Of a DNA stretch of 64,000 nt, positions 24,506-36,200 are shown piece by piece. How positions within the stretch are numbered: position 1 is the first letter of the stretch; every line of letters starts with the position of its first letter. This DNA comes from Brachypodium distachyon. Lineage: Eukaryota > Streptophyta > Magnoliopsida > Poales > Poaceae. Where the stretch lies: contig NC_016131.3 in the NCBI RefSeq assembly GCF_000005505.3, forward strand, positions 32,727,001 through 32,791,000, read 5' to 3'. The position numbers and the translations under genes are program-made. Below the pieces are notes generated by a model that saw only the letters and a list, made by a program, of their open reading frames with translations, searched no databases and was not told the origin of the DNA.

Positions 24506-25010
24506 CCTGTGACCAGTCCACTGCATAGAAAATGCACATACTGGAATCAAAACAACGTAGGTAGGTTCCATTAGAGCAACTCCAAGAGATGCCCGAAATG
24601 GTTCCCTATACACGGGCGGAGGACCAAGTAGGAAAAGGTAGGGCGGCCGCCCTACCTTGATTTTTGCCTCAGTTACCAATTGGGGGAGATTAAGGAGATG
24701 AAACGGGCGGCTAAAGGGCGGAATCCATTCGTGAGGTGATGGGAGGAGAAATGGCCGGGGGCGAGAGAATCGAAGGAGAGATCAACCTGGTTGCGGCGCT
24801 TGCCCGAGGAGGAAGACGAGCGACGGAGCGAGGGCTGGGGCGCTCGGCAGCGGGATGGGTACTGGCGGCGCTCGCGCGAGGAGGAAGACGAGCAACGGGG
24901 TTGGGGTCGCTCGGCAGCGAGATGGGCTAAAAATAAGGAACAACACGTGAGCTCCGGGCCCTCCGGCGGTCCGGCCCACGTAAAAAACAAATTAGTTTCA
25001 GAATTCATCT
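24506..25010. other. Upstream region of the L19 gene with a 72-bp tandem duplication
   Basis: No gene is seen. A GC-rich 72-bp unit containing CGAGGAGGAAGACGAGC is present twice (starting at about 24805 and 24877). The stretch 24570-24660 starts with AGAGCAACTCCAAGAGATGC, a word typical of grass MITE ends, but I found no matching partner. Confidence 0.5.
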
Positions 25011-25013
25011 TTT

Positions 25014-25312
25014 AGGCCTTATTTGGTACTTAGAATTTTTTGCGTGTTTTCTAGAATATTATCCACTCCAAATTAAAAAATACTAGAAATCTCAAATGAT
25101 TTTTTTGGTAGAAAAGGTTTAGAGGGATTATTCTTAGTTTTCCTCCACAAAACACTCCATTTTTTTTAACAAATTAAAACACTTACATAACTTTTTTTTA
25201 CCGCAAAAAAAAAACACTTCTCATACTAGTGTTTTGGATTTTGAGAACACCCAAATCCCTCAAATACCAAAACACTAGTGACTAAAAATTACACTAACAC
25301 CAAACAAAAAGG
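25014..25312. mobile_element. Possible TIR-type MITE
   Basis: The left part GGCCTTATTTGGTACTTAG and the reverse complement of the right end (ACCTTTTTGTTTGGTGTTAG) share CCTT-TTTGGT-TTAG and then AATTTTT. Internally CACTAGTGTTTTGG is inverted as CCAAAACACTAGTG. No clear target duplication was found, so superfamily is open. Confidence 0.4.
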
Positions 25313-28253
25313 TAGGCGCATCTTTTAACCACTGCTCATTCTTTTAGTAGCCAATGTCCCTATAGGTTATAGCTTTATTTTTTTTAGGTTATAACTTTAC
25401 TGGATGAATATGCCCAGGAAATGGGCTCCAACAGGCAACAGTTTTCTCATCGCAACACCCATTTTCAGTCGCGTCCCAAATCGCCTTAGGCTTCTCTATC
25501 CCTGCATGCAAGATCGTGATGCCCCATCCATCAACAAACTCATCTGCCCACGAGGAGAAGAAGATTAAACCCTCTGGCCGTCTTTGAAGAAAGTTCTCAT
25601 CTTGGGCAGTTCCCCTTATCTCTGACAGCCGATCTGGCGTTCAGAGACGGAAGAAACCACGGATTAACATCTGGCATCTAGCTTGTTTTTTTCTTATTAG
25701 ATTCGTGTGTAGCGATGGCATCTTGACGTAGAGATGACGTCATCTAAAAGATTGATGTCTTGGGTTGTTCTGGTGTAGGCAGCAGAGCCTACTCCATGGA
25801 GTCAGTGCTTATCGTGGCTCATCTTTTGGTGTTTTTTGTTTTTGTCGATTCATTGACGAAACAACGGTTTCAAAGTTTGCCTTGCAAGGGGTGTGTCTCC
25901 GGCCATGGTGCGCTCAACGATTAAGATTTCACTGTTTGAGGTGGGTGACTCATGCGGCTTCTCAAAATCTATAAGGTTAGTATTACTTTTTCAAAAATGG
26001 TGCTATGCAATTTCCTCATCGAATACCTGAATGAGTAGCAAGATGTGAAGATGGATCTAGCGGTTTATTTTGAAGAATCACCATGATTTATTTTTTTAGT
26101 TTTATCGAGGATCTTTGTTACTTTTGTCCTTCACAATTTTATCGATCTAGTTCGCTTTCTTTTATAAAACAAAGCTAGCACCTCACGCCTCAAATGAATA
26201 GCTTGGATTGAAGCTGCAGACAGAAACATCACACAACGAAAGTAGTAGTCATGGATCCGACCTGCTGATGAGCATCGATGCTGGCTCACACAACAAAGAA
26301 ACATCACACGAGATTAGGAGAGGACTGCGAACCTGCTGCCTCCTCCTGTTCAATCCACCGTCGGCATCCCTCCTCCTCTCGGGCAAGTGCCACTGGTTGC
26401 TCCTCTTCCTCCTCCCTCGGCCTCCCGCCTCGGCCTTCACCTTCCGGCTGCTACTACCGCCAAGCACCGCCCCTGCCGTCGGAATGTATCTACTGTTGCA
26501 CCCGCGACGACGGGAAGAGGAAGGGACTCGTCCACGACGGGAGAGCCTCGGCCTCATCCTACTGGTCGCCAAGCGCCGCCGTCGCTTGCCTCGGCCTCCT
26601 CCTCTCGCCCACTGCCGCTAGAGTGGATCTTGCAGGCCTTTTTCAACAGATTCAGCAATGGCTTCTCCCTTTCGTGCAACCTTTCGTGCAACCCGCATGG
26701 GCTCCACAATTGGCAACCATTTTGAAGAGTCAACCCAAGTAGATGAGTCGAGTCTTGGAAAATTTTCTTAGCACCTCCCGCTGCAATGGCTAGCCCTGGC
26801 TCTTCAAATCCTTAGACCCTTTCTTAGCACTGGGTTTTGAACAAGAGGCCTTTCACCGTAGGGACAAAAAGATATGCACCGTTCGTTGGAGGTGATCTAG
26901 CGGGCTAGATATCTCCATATACTAGCATCTTTGATGAGTAGTAGTTCTTTTGCTGGGAGCAAATTCGGCATAAGGGGAAAACAAATCCCATAATCCTAGG
27001 GATTAATCGCTAGAGAGTCCTGTGAGCCAAGGGAGTTCACTTGTTAGTTATCCTGTTGTAACATGCCTCTCAAGAACAACTCTGTAACAACCAAAGTTAA
27101 CCATATTGATCAAAGCCGGGAGGAAGAAAAAGACAAGTTAATAACAATAGAACTTCTTCCTTTCCATCAATTGCGGTGCCGTTGGTGCCAGGCACCATGT
27201 ACCACAGTCGCAGCTTGTTGAGCCGGGCCGGCTAGAAGAGCGATATGACGTACACTACGCACTGAGCCATCAATGTGTGGACCTCCAGCAGTTGCGCAAC
27301 AACGGCTGCGGCAAGGTCCTACTCAGGGGCATTCTTGGTCGGATAGAGCCAGCGAGTTTGCTACCACGGACTCTGCTACAGCCTCACCATGCCCAAGGGA
27401 TGAAGGAAGTATGCTGGTGGTTTTGATCCTAAAAATATTTGTATTGTTTCTACATAAGTTTTGTGGGATGGCATATCAACAACCACGAAGAAGGCGACAA
27501 CTTGCATGGAGCGGAAAAGCGGACTGCCGGCAAGAACGTGTGGAGACGCTCGCTCGGGGAAGTCTGACAACTTGCACGGTGGAGGCCGGCGAACCTGGGC
27601 TGCCTATTCCAATTTACTTTTACAGAAAATGAAAATAATTTGTAATATGCAATGTGAAATTTCGAAAATACCCTAGCACATTACTACTCTTTGATAACAC
27701 TAGGAAATTGTATCGTAAAAGCCTCTTGACGAACATTGGCCTTGCTCTGAATGCAATTTGAGGAACCTGTTTTAGAGCATGACCAACGTGGTTGTGCTGG
27801 AAAATTTATCAAGCGAGGAGGTGGTAAGAAAGAAAAACTTCTCCAACATGCTGGACTCACTTCGAGGACCTACCGACCGAATAAAAAATAAAATTATGTG
27901 ACCTTTATCCAATTCTTTCCTTCGCCCGTTCCTCTACTAAGCACCACCAAAGTCAACAATACTTTATAAAAATTTTGAACGAAGAAAGTACTACAACCAG
28001 TTTCTCAAAAAGTTTCTTAGCTAGCACCGATGCAATGGCTAGAAGCGGTGCTAGTATTTTTTCTCTTTTAATTTTAAAAACGTTTGTTTGCACTTGCTCT
28101 TAAATGGTACTGCCGCTGGAGATGCTATTGCACCACTCAAATTACAAATCTCCGATCAAGTTCGCATGTCCATCTTATACGCAGAAAAAAAAAGTTCGCA
28201 CGTGCAGACTATGGACTCCAAACCACCGCAACACAACATAAGCAGCCACGACT
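25313..28253. other. Unassigned 2.9 kb, probably decayed repeats
   Basis: Open frames (for example 26208-26742 on both strands, 27273-27632) are Ser/Arg/Pro-rich in all readings and show no domain. The words TTCTTAGCACC...TGCAATGGCTAG occur at 26768 and again at 28014 in the same orientation. A segment 27775-28126 starts AGAGCATGACCAACGTGG and ends with the rough inverse CCGCTGGAGATGCT, like grass MITEs of the AGAGCATCTCCAAC type. I see no gene here. Confidence 0.4.
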
Positions 28254-29854
28254 TTAACCGGCACCAGACGTTGGCGCGCCACCAAAATACGGCATTCCCC
28301 TCTGCCGCAGCTGCGAAACCTCCTCCGCCGTCGCCACCCGCCTCACGTCGAACCCCGCCGCCTCCTCATCACCGTCCACCGGCAGGCCCTGCTTGAGCCG
28401 CCCGAGCCTGCGTGCGTGCAGCACCTGCGCCGCCACGACCGGCATCCGCGCCGCCTCGTAGTCGGCCAGTGCGCGCTGCCGCGACGACGACACCCCCGGC
28501 GTGCTCGCGAGGCACGCCCCGAGCGCGCGCGCGTCGAGCAAGGACATGTTGGTGCTCCGCAGCCCGTGCGGGGTGGTCGGGTGCGCCGCGTCCCCCACCA
28601 GCGCCACGCGGCCGCCCGCCCACGACAGCCGCGGCACCGGGTCCGCGTCGTAGATCACGTTCACGAACGGCTCCGCGGTCTCCCCGATCAGCCGCGCCAG
28701 CTCCGGCGCCCACACGCGCTCCGCCTCCTCTCGCATCCGCGCCAGCATCGCCTCGCTCACCTTAATCGTCACCGAGCTCCCCTGTTAAAGCCACTCACAT
28801 CATTCATTACTGAGTACCGATTAGCAACTTGGCAAGGTCACAAGGGTCGTCGCCGTTAATTACCGTGAGCTCTGGCTCCGGACCGTTGATGTACCAGAGC
28901 CAGTTGAGCCTGTTCCCGGGCAACTCGTAGAGCACAGCGTGGGTCTTGTAGGCAAGGTCGAAGTAGAGGCAGCTTCCGAGCTCCGGGTACGCTCGTCGGA
29001 TGCCGGTGACGATGTCGGAGCTTTCTTTTCCGGTGAAATCGAACACGCCTCGCCATGCGAAGTACCCGGAGTACCTGCAATGGCCGCCAATCAGTGTGTT
29101 CAGATATGAGATTGTGTGCCTTCCTAAAATTGTTAATAGATCACGGGTGCCGAGAGACTGCAGCTCACCTGAGTTTGAGATCAGGGAGGAAGTGCCGGCG
29201 GATCGACGACGCGCAGCCATCCGCAGCGACCAGCAAGTCCCCGGCGACCTCCACCGTTTCGCCGGTTCCGAGCACGCGAGTCGTCGCGACGACGCCGCGG
29301 TTATCGTCGTCGTCGTCGTCCGAGACCTCGAACGACAAGAACTGGTGGCCCCAGAGCACGGTCACGGCGGCCGGCAGAGCCTCGTGAAGCCGCCGGTGCA
29401 GGTCGCCCCAGTGCGCCGCGCGGAAGTTGAAACCCTCGTCCCTCGTTAGCGTTCGCGCCGCCTTCGTCTCGCTGTCGGTTGCTCTGTTCTGCGGTAGCAA
29501 CAACAAGTCAAAGGCAACGAAAGGGGGAGAAGCCAAGCTTGCGATTTCTCACAGATCGCTAACTGCCGGCGTGTGTGGGTCGGAGAGGGCGGACGACGGG
29601 CTTACCAGGTCGACGGCGAGCGGCAGCGTGGCCGCGTCGAGACCCCACCCGGGGATCCAGCGGGCGAGTGTCTCCATAGACTGCGCGCCGAGCCCCAGCC
29701 CTGCGCCCGTGCCGCCCGATCCGGCCGCCGGCGCCGCCGCCTTCTCCAACACGACCGCCTTCCACCCAACCTCCGCCACGGCGTGCGCGCAGGCCAAGCC
29801 GGCCACGCTCCCTCCCACCACGACGGCCACCCCCTTCCCCATCTCACGAGCCAT
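28254..29854 (-). CDS. FAD-dependent monooxygenase (aromatic-ring hydroxylase family)
   Basis: Four exons in phase: 29854-29606, 29488-29169, 29074-28864 and 28781-28254, 435 residues, stop TAA. ATG 29854 (MAREMGKG) is the first in frame; MGKG four codons on is an alternative. The Rossmann FAD site VVVGGSVAGLACAHAV is at residues 8-23. The second FAD/NAD motif is LLVAADGCASSIRRHF, and the GD motif is RVALVGDAAHPTTPHG followed by NMSLLDARALGACL. These three motifs define group A flavoprotein monooxygenases (6-hydroxynicotinate or 2,6-dihydroxypyridine monooxygenase-like, distantly zeaxanthin epoxidase). Where most members have GQGAN before the last helix, this protein has GLRSTN. The substrate cannot be told from sequence. 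No signal or membrane segment is obvious. It lies back to back with the PPR gene. Confidence 0.9.
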
Positions 29855-29986
29855 CGCTTGTCCAAACTCCACGAGCCTCTTATCGCTTTACCGTCATCAT
29901 CTGTCTTACACGGCACCTAAAATTATTCCGTCTTGGCTGGACCGCGCGCGCCTCCACGCGTCCCGCGTCGCCGCCACACGCCCAGG
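29855..29986. promoter_or_regulatory. Short divergent intergenic region shared by monooxygenase and PPR genes
   Basis: Only 132 bp separate the two start codons. No convincing TATA box is seen in either direction. Both 5' UTRs and promoters must overlap here or lie within the neighbouring gene, so a bidirectional promoter is likely. Confidence 0.6.
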
Positions 29987-31570
29987 ATGGCGACGGCGTG
30001 CCACCACGGCATGCCGCTGCGCGACTGCAACCTGTTGATCAGGACCCTGGCGAGGCGCGGCAGCTTCGCCCGTGTCATGGCGGTGTACTACGACCTCCGC
30101 GGGCGCGGCCTCGTGGCCGATAGCTTCACCTACCCGTTCGTGCTCAGGGCCATCGGGGTGCTCAAGCTATCGGTGGAAGGACGGAAGGCGCATGCAGCGG
30201 CCATGAAGACCGGTTTCTGGTGGGACGCCTACACCGCGAGCTCGCTGATGGACATGTACACGTTGCTGGGCCGCGCGGATGTCGCGCGGAAGTTGTTCGA
30301 CGAAATGCCGCACAGAGCACTGGTTGTGTGGAATATGATGATCAGGTGCTATGTTAGGTGCGGCCGATACACTGCAGCAATTGCTTTGGCTGAGGAGATG
30401 GAGAGAAGCGGTCTCACACCCGATAAGGTGACGTTGGTGACCTCAGTGACCGTATGCTCCAGAGCTGGTGACCTGAGCTTAGGAAGGAGGATTCATGCCT
30501 ACATGGATGGGGTCTTTGGGTTTAGTCTCCCAGTTGCAAATGCACTGCTGGATATGTACATGAAGAATGGTTGCTTGGAAGAAGCGGTGAAATTGTTCGA
30601 ACAAATGCCGTCGAGGAACATCATTTCTTGGACAATACTTGTGTCAGGATATGCCTTTGCCGGGCAGCTGGACAAGGCGAGAGTACTCTTCTACCAGTGC
30701 TCAGAGAAGGATCTTATTATGTGGACTGCAATGATCAATGCATGTGTGCAGCATGGATGCTTCGAGGAGGCATTGTCGTTGTTCCGGGAGATGCAGATGC
30801 AACGAGTTGAGCCAGACAGGTTCACCATTGTCACTCTCCTGACATGCTGTGCCAATCTTGGTGCTCTTGATCAAGGTGAATGGATCCACCAGTTTGCTGT
30901 AGATAGGAAGATGAAGGTTGATGCAGTTCTTGGCACGGCACTGATTGACATGTATGCCAAGTGTGGGCATGTCAAAAAGTCAATGGAGGTCTTTGAACAG
31001 ATGCAAGGCAGAGACACCACGGCCTGGACTTCCATTATCTGCGGTCTGGCCACAAATGGTCAGGCAGGTAGAGCTCTCGAATTGTTTGAGGATATGGAGA
31101 GAAGTAAAGTTAAGCCTGACAGCATTACCTTCATTGGGGTGCTGAGTGCATGTTGCCATGGTGGCTTGGTTGATGAAGGGCGGAAACAGTTTCATGCAAT
31201 GAAGGACGTTTATCGGATACCACCAAGAATTGAACATTATAGCTGTCTTGTGAATCTTCTTGGTCGTGCTGGTCTACTAGATGAAGCCGAGAAGTTGATC
31301 AGGGACATACAAATTAACAAGGACGCTATGCCACTGTTTGGTGCACTCCTCACTGCTTGCAAGGCTCAAGGCAATGTAGAGATGAGCGAACGGCTGACCA
31401 AACGAATAGGTGAGCAAGGTTACCAAATTCCTGATGTGAATTTGCTCATGTCTAATGTGTATGCAACAGCCAGTCGATGGGAGGATGCAATAAGAGTAAG
31501 AAGCAAGATGGCACACCCCACTATCAAGAAAACTGCAGGGTGCAGCTTGATCGAGGTGAAGGGACACTGA
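29987..31570 (+). CDS. Pentatricopeptide repeat protein, PLS class with E-type end, intronless
   Basis: A single exon of 527 residues from ATG 29987 (MATACHHGMPLRDCN); no upstream in-frame ATG exists before the FAD gene. About a dozen P, L and S repeats are visible, e.g. NALLDMYMKNGCLEEAVKLF, IISWTILVSGYAFAGQLDKA, IMWTAMINACVQHGCFEEAL, GTALIDMYAKCGHVKKSMEV and AWTSIICGLATNGQAGRALE. It ends with an E-motif region (MPLFGALLTACKAQGNVEMS, KKTAGCSLIEVKGH) and has no DYW deaminase domain. PLS-E PPR proteins bind organellar RNA base by base and usually help C-to-U editing with a partner deaminase. The target organelle and editing site are not evident; the N-terminus gives a weak targeting signal only. 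Stop at 31568-31570. No lesion seen. Confidence 0.93.
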   Translation: MATACHHGMPLRDCNLLIRTLARRGSFARVMAVYYDLRGRGLVADSFTYPFVLRAIGVLKLSVEGRKAHAAAMKTGFWWDAYTASSLMDMYTLLGRADVARKLFDEMPHRALVVWNMMIRCYVRCGRYTAAIALAEEMERSGLTPDKVTLVTSVTVCSRAGDLSLGRRIHAYMDGVFGFSLPVANALLDMYMKNGCLEEAVKLFEQMPSRNIISWTILVSGYAFAGQLDKARVLFYQCSEKDLIMWTAMINACVQHGCFEEALSLFREMQMQRVEPDRFTIVTLLTCCANLGALDQGEWIHQFAVDRKMKVDAVLGTALIDMYAKCGHVKKSMEVFEQMQGRDTTAWTSIICGLATNGQAGRALELFEDMERSKVKPDSITFIGVLSACCHGGLVDEGRKQFHAMKDVYRIPPRIEHYSCLVNLLGRAGLLDEAEKLIRDIQINKDAMPLFGALLTACKAQGNVEMSERLTKRIGEQGYQIPDVNLLMSNVYATASRWEDAIRVRSKMAHPTIKKTAGCSLIEVKGH

Positions 31571-33262
31571 AGATGGCAGTTTAGCACTGTTCAAAAATAT
31601 CCATTGACCACACTGATTTAACGAAAAACCATGATCGATTTTCTTACGGGAACCCAGTTCACTAGCAACTAAAAAGGGTGTTCGAAATCCCACCTGGTTT
31701 TAACCTTGCAGAATCCTTAACCAAAATCTTCAGAACATACAGACATTCAGGTGCACAATATTCTGCAGTTAGTTAATTTGATCCTTAAATAAGGATCACT
31801 TAGTTTCAGGTAGTCCATTGCAGGTAGGGGTGCAACTTGGTGACCCTTAGGGTACCCTTTGACCCTCCTTAGTTCAAACAAATGAACTAGTTTTTCAAAA
31901 AGTTGTGTTATTTTAAAATTTTAGTTCATTTGGTTAAACTAAGGAGGGTCAATGGGTACCCTGAAGGTCAGAAACTTGCAGCTCTAATTGCAGGAACTGA
32001 TCACAGGTATGGTTCATGTCTTCTATTTTATTCTTCTCTGAAAACTTGGTCGCTAGTTTGATGGTTCATCATCCTATTTGTTTTGTTTGTTGAGCAACTG
32101 AATCCTCATTTACCCAAGTATCCATCAGATATGGCAATGGATAGAAATTATTGCACGAAACTCAATCAAACATTAGCAAATTAGTGAAAAAGTGCATCAC
32201 ATGTTCTCCACATGAACTAATACACCATAGTTTTTATATTTCACTGCAACAAACAAAACACTCGCACATCGCAATGTTTAATTGTCCATGAAAATTATAG
32301 CAGCAAATAAGAATTATATAGGTTTGAAGATTTATGTACATACTAACACTAAAACGATGTAGTATATCATATTTTTATTTAGTTATTTGGGTATCCATGG
32401 ATCTATGGAGTAGGAGTGATACCCATGCCTGCCTCTTGAGTTCGCAGGTACCCATCCGCGAGTATCCACGGAGCAAGATTGCACTCCATGGACGAATTAT
32501 CCATGGGTACTCAGCTTCATAGATAACAGAGTTAAAGGACCAAAAATCTGACACTTTCTGTTCTACAAATGTAGGTTAGTCACCAAGCCAGTCGTATATA
32601 GTACTTCTCACATATTTCTGTTTCTGAGTGCATATACGCCTTGATCCTAATTGTACTACCCAATATACACCTTGGCAACTCTTACGACGACCATGTATAG
32701 ATGTTGGTCGTTTTATCAGCCTGTTAAGCTAGCAGTATTTGACTTGCACCTGTTGAATTCAGCACTTCAGCTCGAACTCATCAACACTCGTCGGAACTTC
32801 TCTTTGACTGCAAGTGACAAGATGTCTCAAGGCATTATTTGGATTCGTTGAATTTAGTTTAACCAGAGTTCAGTTTGCCAGCACAGCAGCCTTCTCATAG
32901 AGGTTGACAGCGAGAAGATAGGTTAGTTTCACCGTTCTCAGTTTTGCATCTTTTTTCCCTTCACATTTTGTTTTTTCGCACTCTTCTCTGTATGTTTAAT
33001 ACCGAGGACCCGCATGTGGTGAATATAAATATTACTGCTCAGGAAATCATGGAAAACCAGACTTCGACACCTTAGTGCCATCGGACCCAAGCAAGAACTA
33101 TTATACATGCTTTTTTGAGTACTTTACAGAGATAGTCAAGAGATTGTTCAGGATTCAAATGCTCTTCTCTTCCTTTTTCCGGGAGAAAGCTAACCTAACC
33201 CCTACTACTAAATTCTACATTGTTAGGCACAGAACTATGAGTGGTTAAAACTAGTTCCCTTG
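31571..33262. other. Intergenic between PPR and AGO10 3' ends
   Basis: The two genes converge here. A hAT-type MITE lies at 31825-31986. At 32380-32520 there are several imperfect copies of GGGTATCCATGG/CCATGGGTACTC words, like repeats seen in grass transposons. No gene is supported. Confidence 0.5.
31825..31986. mobile_element. hAT-type foldback MITE with 8-bp duplication ATTGCAGG
   Basis: A 162-bp element with ends TAGGGGTGCAACTTGGTGAC and, on the other strand, TAGAGCTGCAAGTTTCTGAC; the arms continue to pair for about 60 bp. ATTGCAGG flanks both sides (31817-31824 and 31987-31994). An 8-bp duplication and a TAGGGGTG-like end are hAT features. Confidence 0.88.
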
Positions 33263-36200
33263 TCAACAGTAGAACATCACCCTCTTCACCTTCTCTTTCA
33301 CAGCAGGCAAAGGCTTCACCGAGGTTCCGTTCGTTCCGCTAGAGCTCTTCGATGTGTGGTTCTCTGAGAGCTCCGGCTCCATGTAGAACCGTGCCCGGAA
33401 TGCAGCCAAATGCGCATAGTATGCAGGAGGGACTGTTGGAGCAGAAAAGATCAAAGAGAGGCTCAGACTTGCAAACAATTTATGAAAAATAAGAAGCCGG
33501 ATAATGTTTCAGTCAGTGAAGAAATAACATACCGACAGAAACAGAGCGTGTGCACCGTGCGTACCTGCAAAATCAGCATAGACACCAGCTCAGAATATAT
33601 TCTGAAAAGATGAAGTGCGAAGAGAAAAGACAAGCATAACACAAAGCAGTCATGACGTACGTGTAGCAAAGGTTGTTTGTCAACGTCTGCATCTCGTCTG
33701 CTGAGAAATTGTTCTCATCCCAGAGGACATGGTAGTGAGCTGGCCTACTTGTTCCCTGCCCAAGTCACACATCAGTCATTTCAGGAATCACAAGTCCACA
33801 ACAAGGTAGAGAATCTAGGATTATATTCCCATGCTTCTAGTACAACACTTTACAGATACAGTGACATCTTGTTGAAAAGTTGTAAGAGATTTTTATGTGT
33901 TTGTACAATCACATGATTTAAAACTTAGCAAAGCATCAGTTAGTTTATTCTTTTAGAGCGTTAAGATCTTTCTTGAAAAGAGAATTAAAGTCTCCTCAAA
34001 CACTTGATCACAAGACAAGGGACCAGAGTAACGACAAATTCAGTGTATGTCAGCCTTCAACAAGGACCAGTACTATATTATTACCTGGATTCCAGCATGA
34101 CTACAGAGGTAGAAATCAAACTCCGTTGGATGGCATATCTTCGAATCAACAACAGTTCCTGCGTTTTAGACTAACTAGTGAGTTATGGAGAGACAAGGGA
34201 ATAGCAAAGTAAATACAGTATCCTATGATGAGCAATTAATTCTCCCAAATTGTGTTTCAGTAGTTTAAGAAAACATTGTTACGATTGTATATGATTGAAA
34301 ATATGCAATCATAGTATGAAAAACAGTTAAAATACTAAAATGTTCACAATTTGTTAGTTAAAATATAATGTGCAGTACATCCGAAACTAACATGTAGAGG
34401 TCATGAGTAGATTACCAGGCAAAATATTTCCACTCTTGTCCATGCTACTTCTGTCCTTGTGATTGTTTGCAAACAGCCTTGTATGGTGACGCTTTTGAAC
34501 GACCACGAATGTTACAGGAGGTTGGTAATTTGGTTCCAGGGATGCACATGCCTAGAAGAAAGCATTTGTTAGGAACCTCTGAAGTGGTTACAAGATCTAC
34601 ATAAGAAAATACAATGGTATCCTACCTTACGGATAGCATCTAACTCATACAGGAGAACTTGGTAGAATTGGCCTTCGCTAACACCATCACTGGAAGAAAG
34701 ATATAGTATTAGTTAATATAATTAACAGATAAGGGAGTTCACTTGCAACACTCACAAGAAAGCCTTAACAACAGGTTTTTTGGGGGTATTCTACAATACA
34801 TACGTAACCTAAACATTATCGTATTTGTTGGATCACGTGGCATAAAATTGGTTGTCATTGTTTAACTACTATCCTCTTAAGTTTTGCACTGGCGTACCGG
34901 TAGAAAATTATTCTTAATGGCTTCTGCCCAGTGGCCTTCCTGAAGGATATTAAGAGTTCCCTGCATAGCAAAAGCAGCGCTGGAAATGAGTTCAAGTAGC
35001 TCGTTAAGAAAGAAAAAACCATTTAATTAATCATCAGTTAGATGAGCACTTGCTACTAGATAACTACCTGACCATGCCTCCTGTGACCGTGCCTCTCTGA
35101 GGGTCATGCCATGTCTTATAAAGGTCCTGAATGAGCTCTTGCCGATGCGCCTGCGCGCACACCAATCCAGCATACTTCGTAACTTCTGGCCAGTCTTGAG
35201 AAGCCACAACCTGCGAGCAGCTAATTAGAAAAGGGGCAAAGAACATATTGATGGATGTACTATGCTTAATAATAATATTGATGTGGAAGAAGCAGAGTAA
35301 TGCTCCAAGACTTACTGCAGCGATGGATGGACTAGAGTCCTCCCCGGTTTCAGGATGTGTTACATCCGCACCAAATATAATAGTTGGTATGTCACTGACC
35401 AATGGAATCCTCCAACTTAGCGCATCCACAAGCACAGTGTTTCTTCCTCCCATCTGAAATTTAATCATATCATTAAGTCTAAGAAGTAATAAATTAGCAT
35501 GGTTGCAAGTGCGATTACAGCTTTAAGCTACGTTAGACATGCCAATAATGTGATAAAGTTAATAAGTACCTTAACATTGATTTTAAGCGAAACATTTGCC
35601 AAGTACTGCTTGCTAATCTTAAAAACATGCTTAGTTAAGCAACATTGTGATATCAATCCCAAATCAGTTTCACAGATACGTTTGATATCACCTGCAAAAT
35701 AGTGTTATTCAACACAATGTAAGAGGATTCAGAAGAAGAAATACACAGGGTAATTAGCATGATAGACACTTACCATATAAAGCACCATTGTTGTCAGGGA
35801 GAATGGCCAAAAGAAGCTCAAGTTCTTTACCCTTGAGTTTGTGTAGTGCCACATTATACACATGCTTAAGTGCCTTAGCTACTTGATCTGGTCTAGCTGA
35901 ATATATTGGTAGCACAGGTTCACTGTTGAATTCCTGCAGCAGTAGCAAAGATCAGACTAAAAAATATTCTTACATGCGAAAAGTTTGTGAAAATGCCTCT
36001 CTGATGTGCAGAAATAGTTATAAGAAATGAGAGGTATATTACCATGCCCGAAATCTGACACATTTGTGCCAACTCCTGGCAGAATCCCCGAGCAGTGGTT
36101 TCTTGAACATTTCTTGAGAAGTTTATGCAGGCCCAGTGACTCACCTTGCCCCCATTTATCACTTTCTGCAGAAATGAGTTTATATTAGCGATAAATAAGT

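Noticed and set aside
26208..26742. Overlapping plus- and minus-strand frames of 100-150 codons
   Set aside because: All readings are Ser/Arg/Pro-rich, with no splice pattern or motif pointing to a gene.
28369..29090. Long frames antisense or shifted within the monooxygenase gene
   Set aside because: They are shadows of the GC-rich exons; the four-exon model explains the region with all three flavoprotein motifs.
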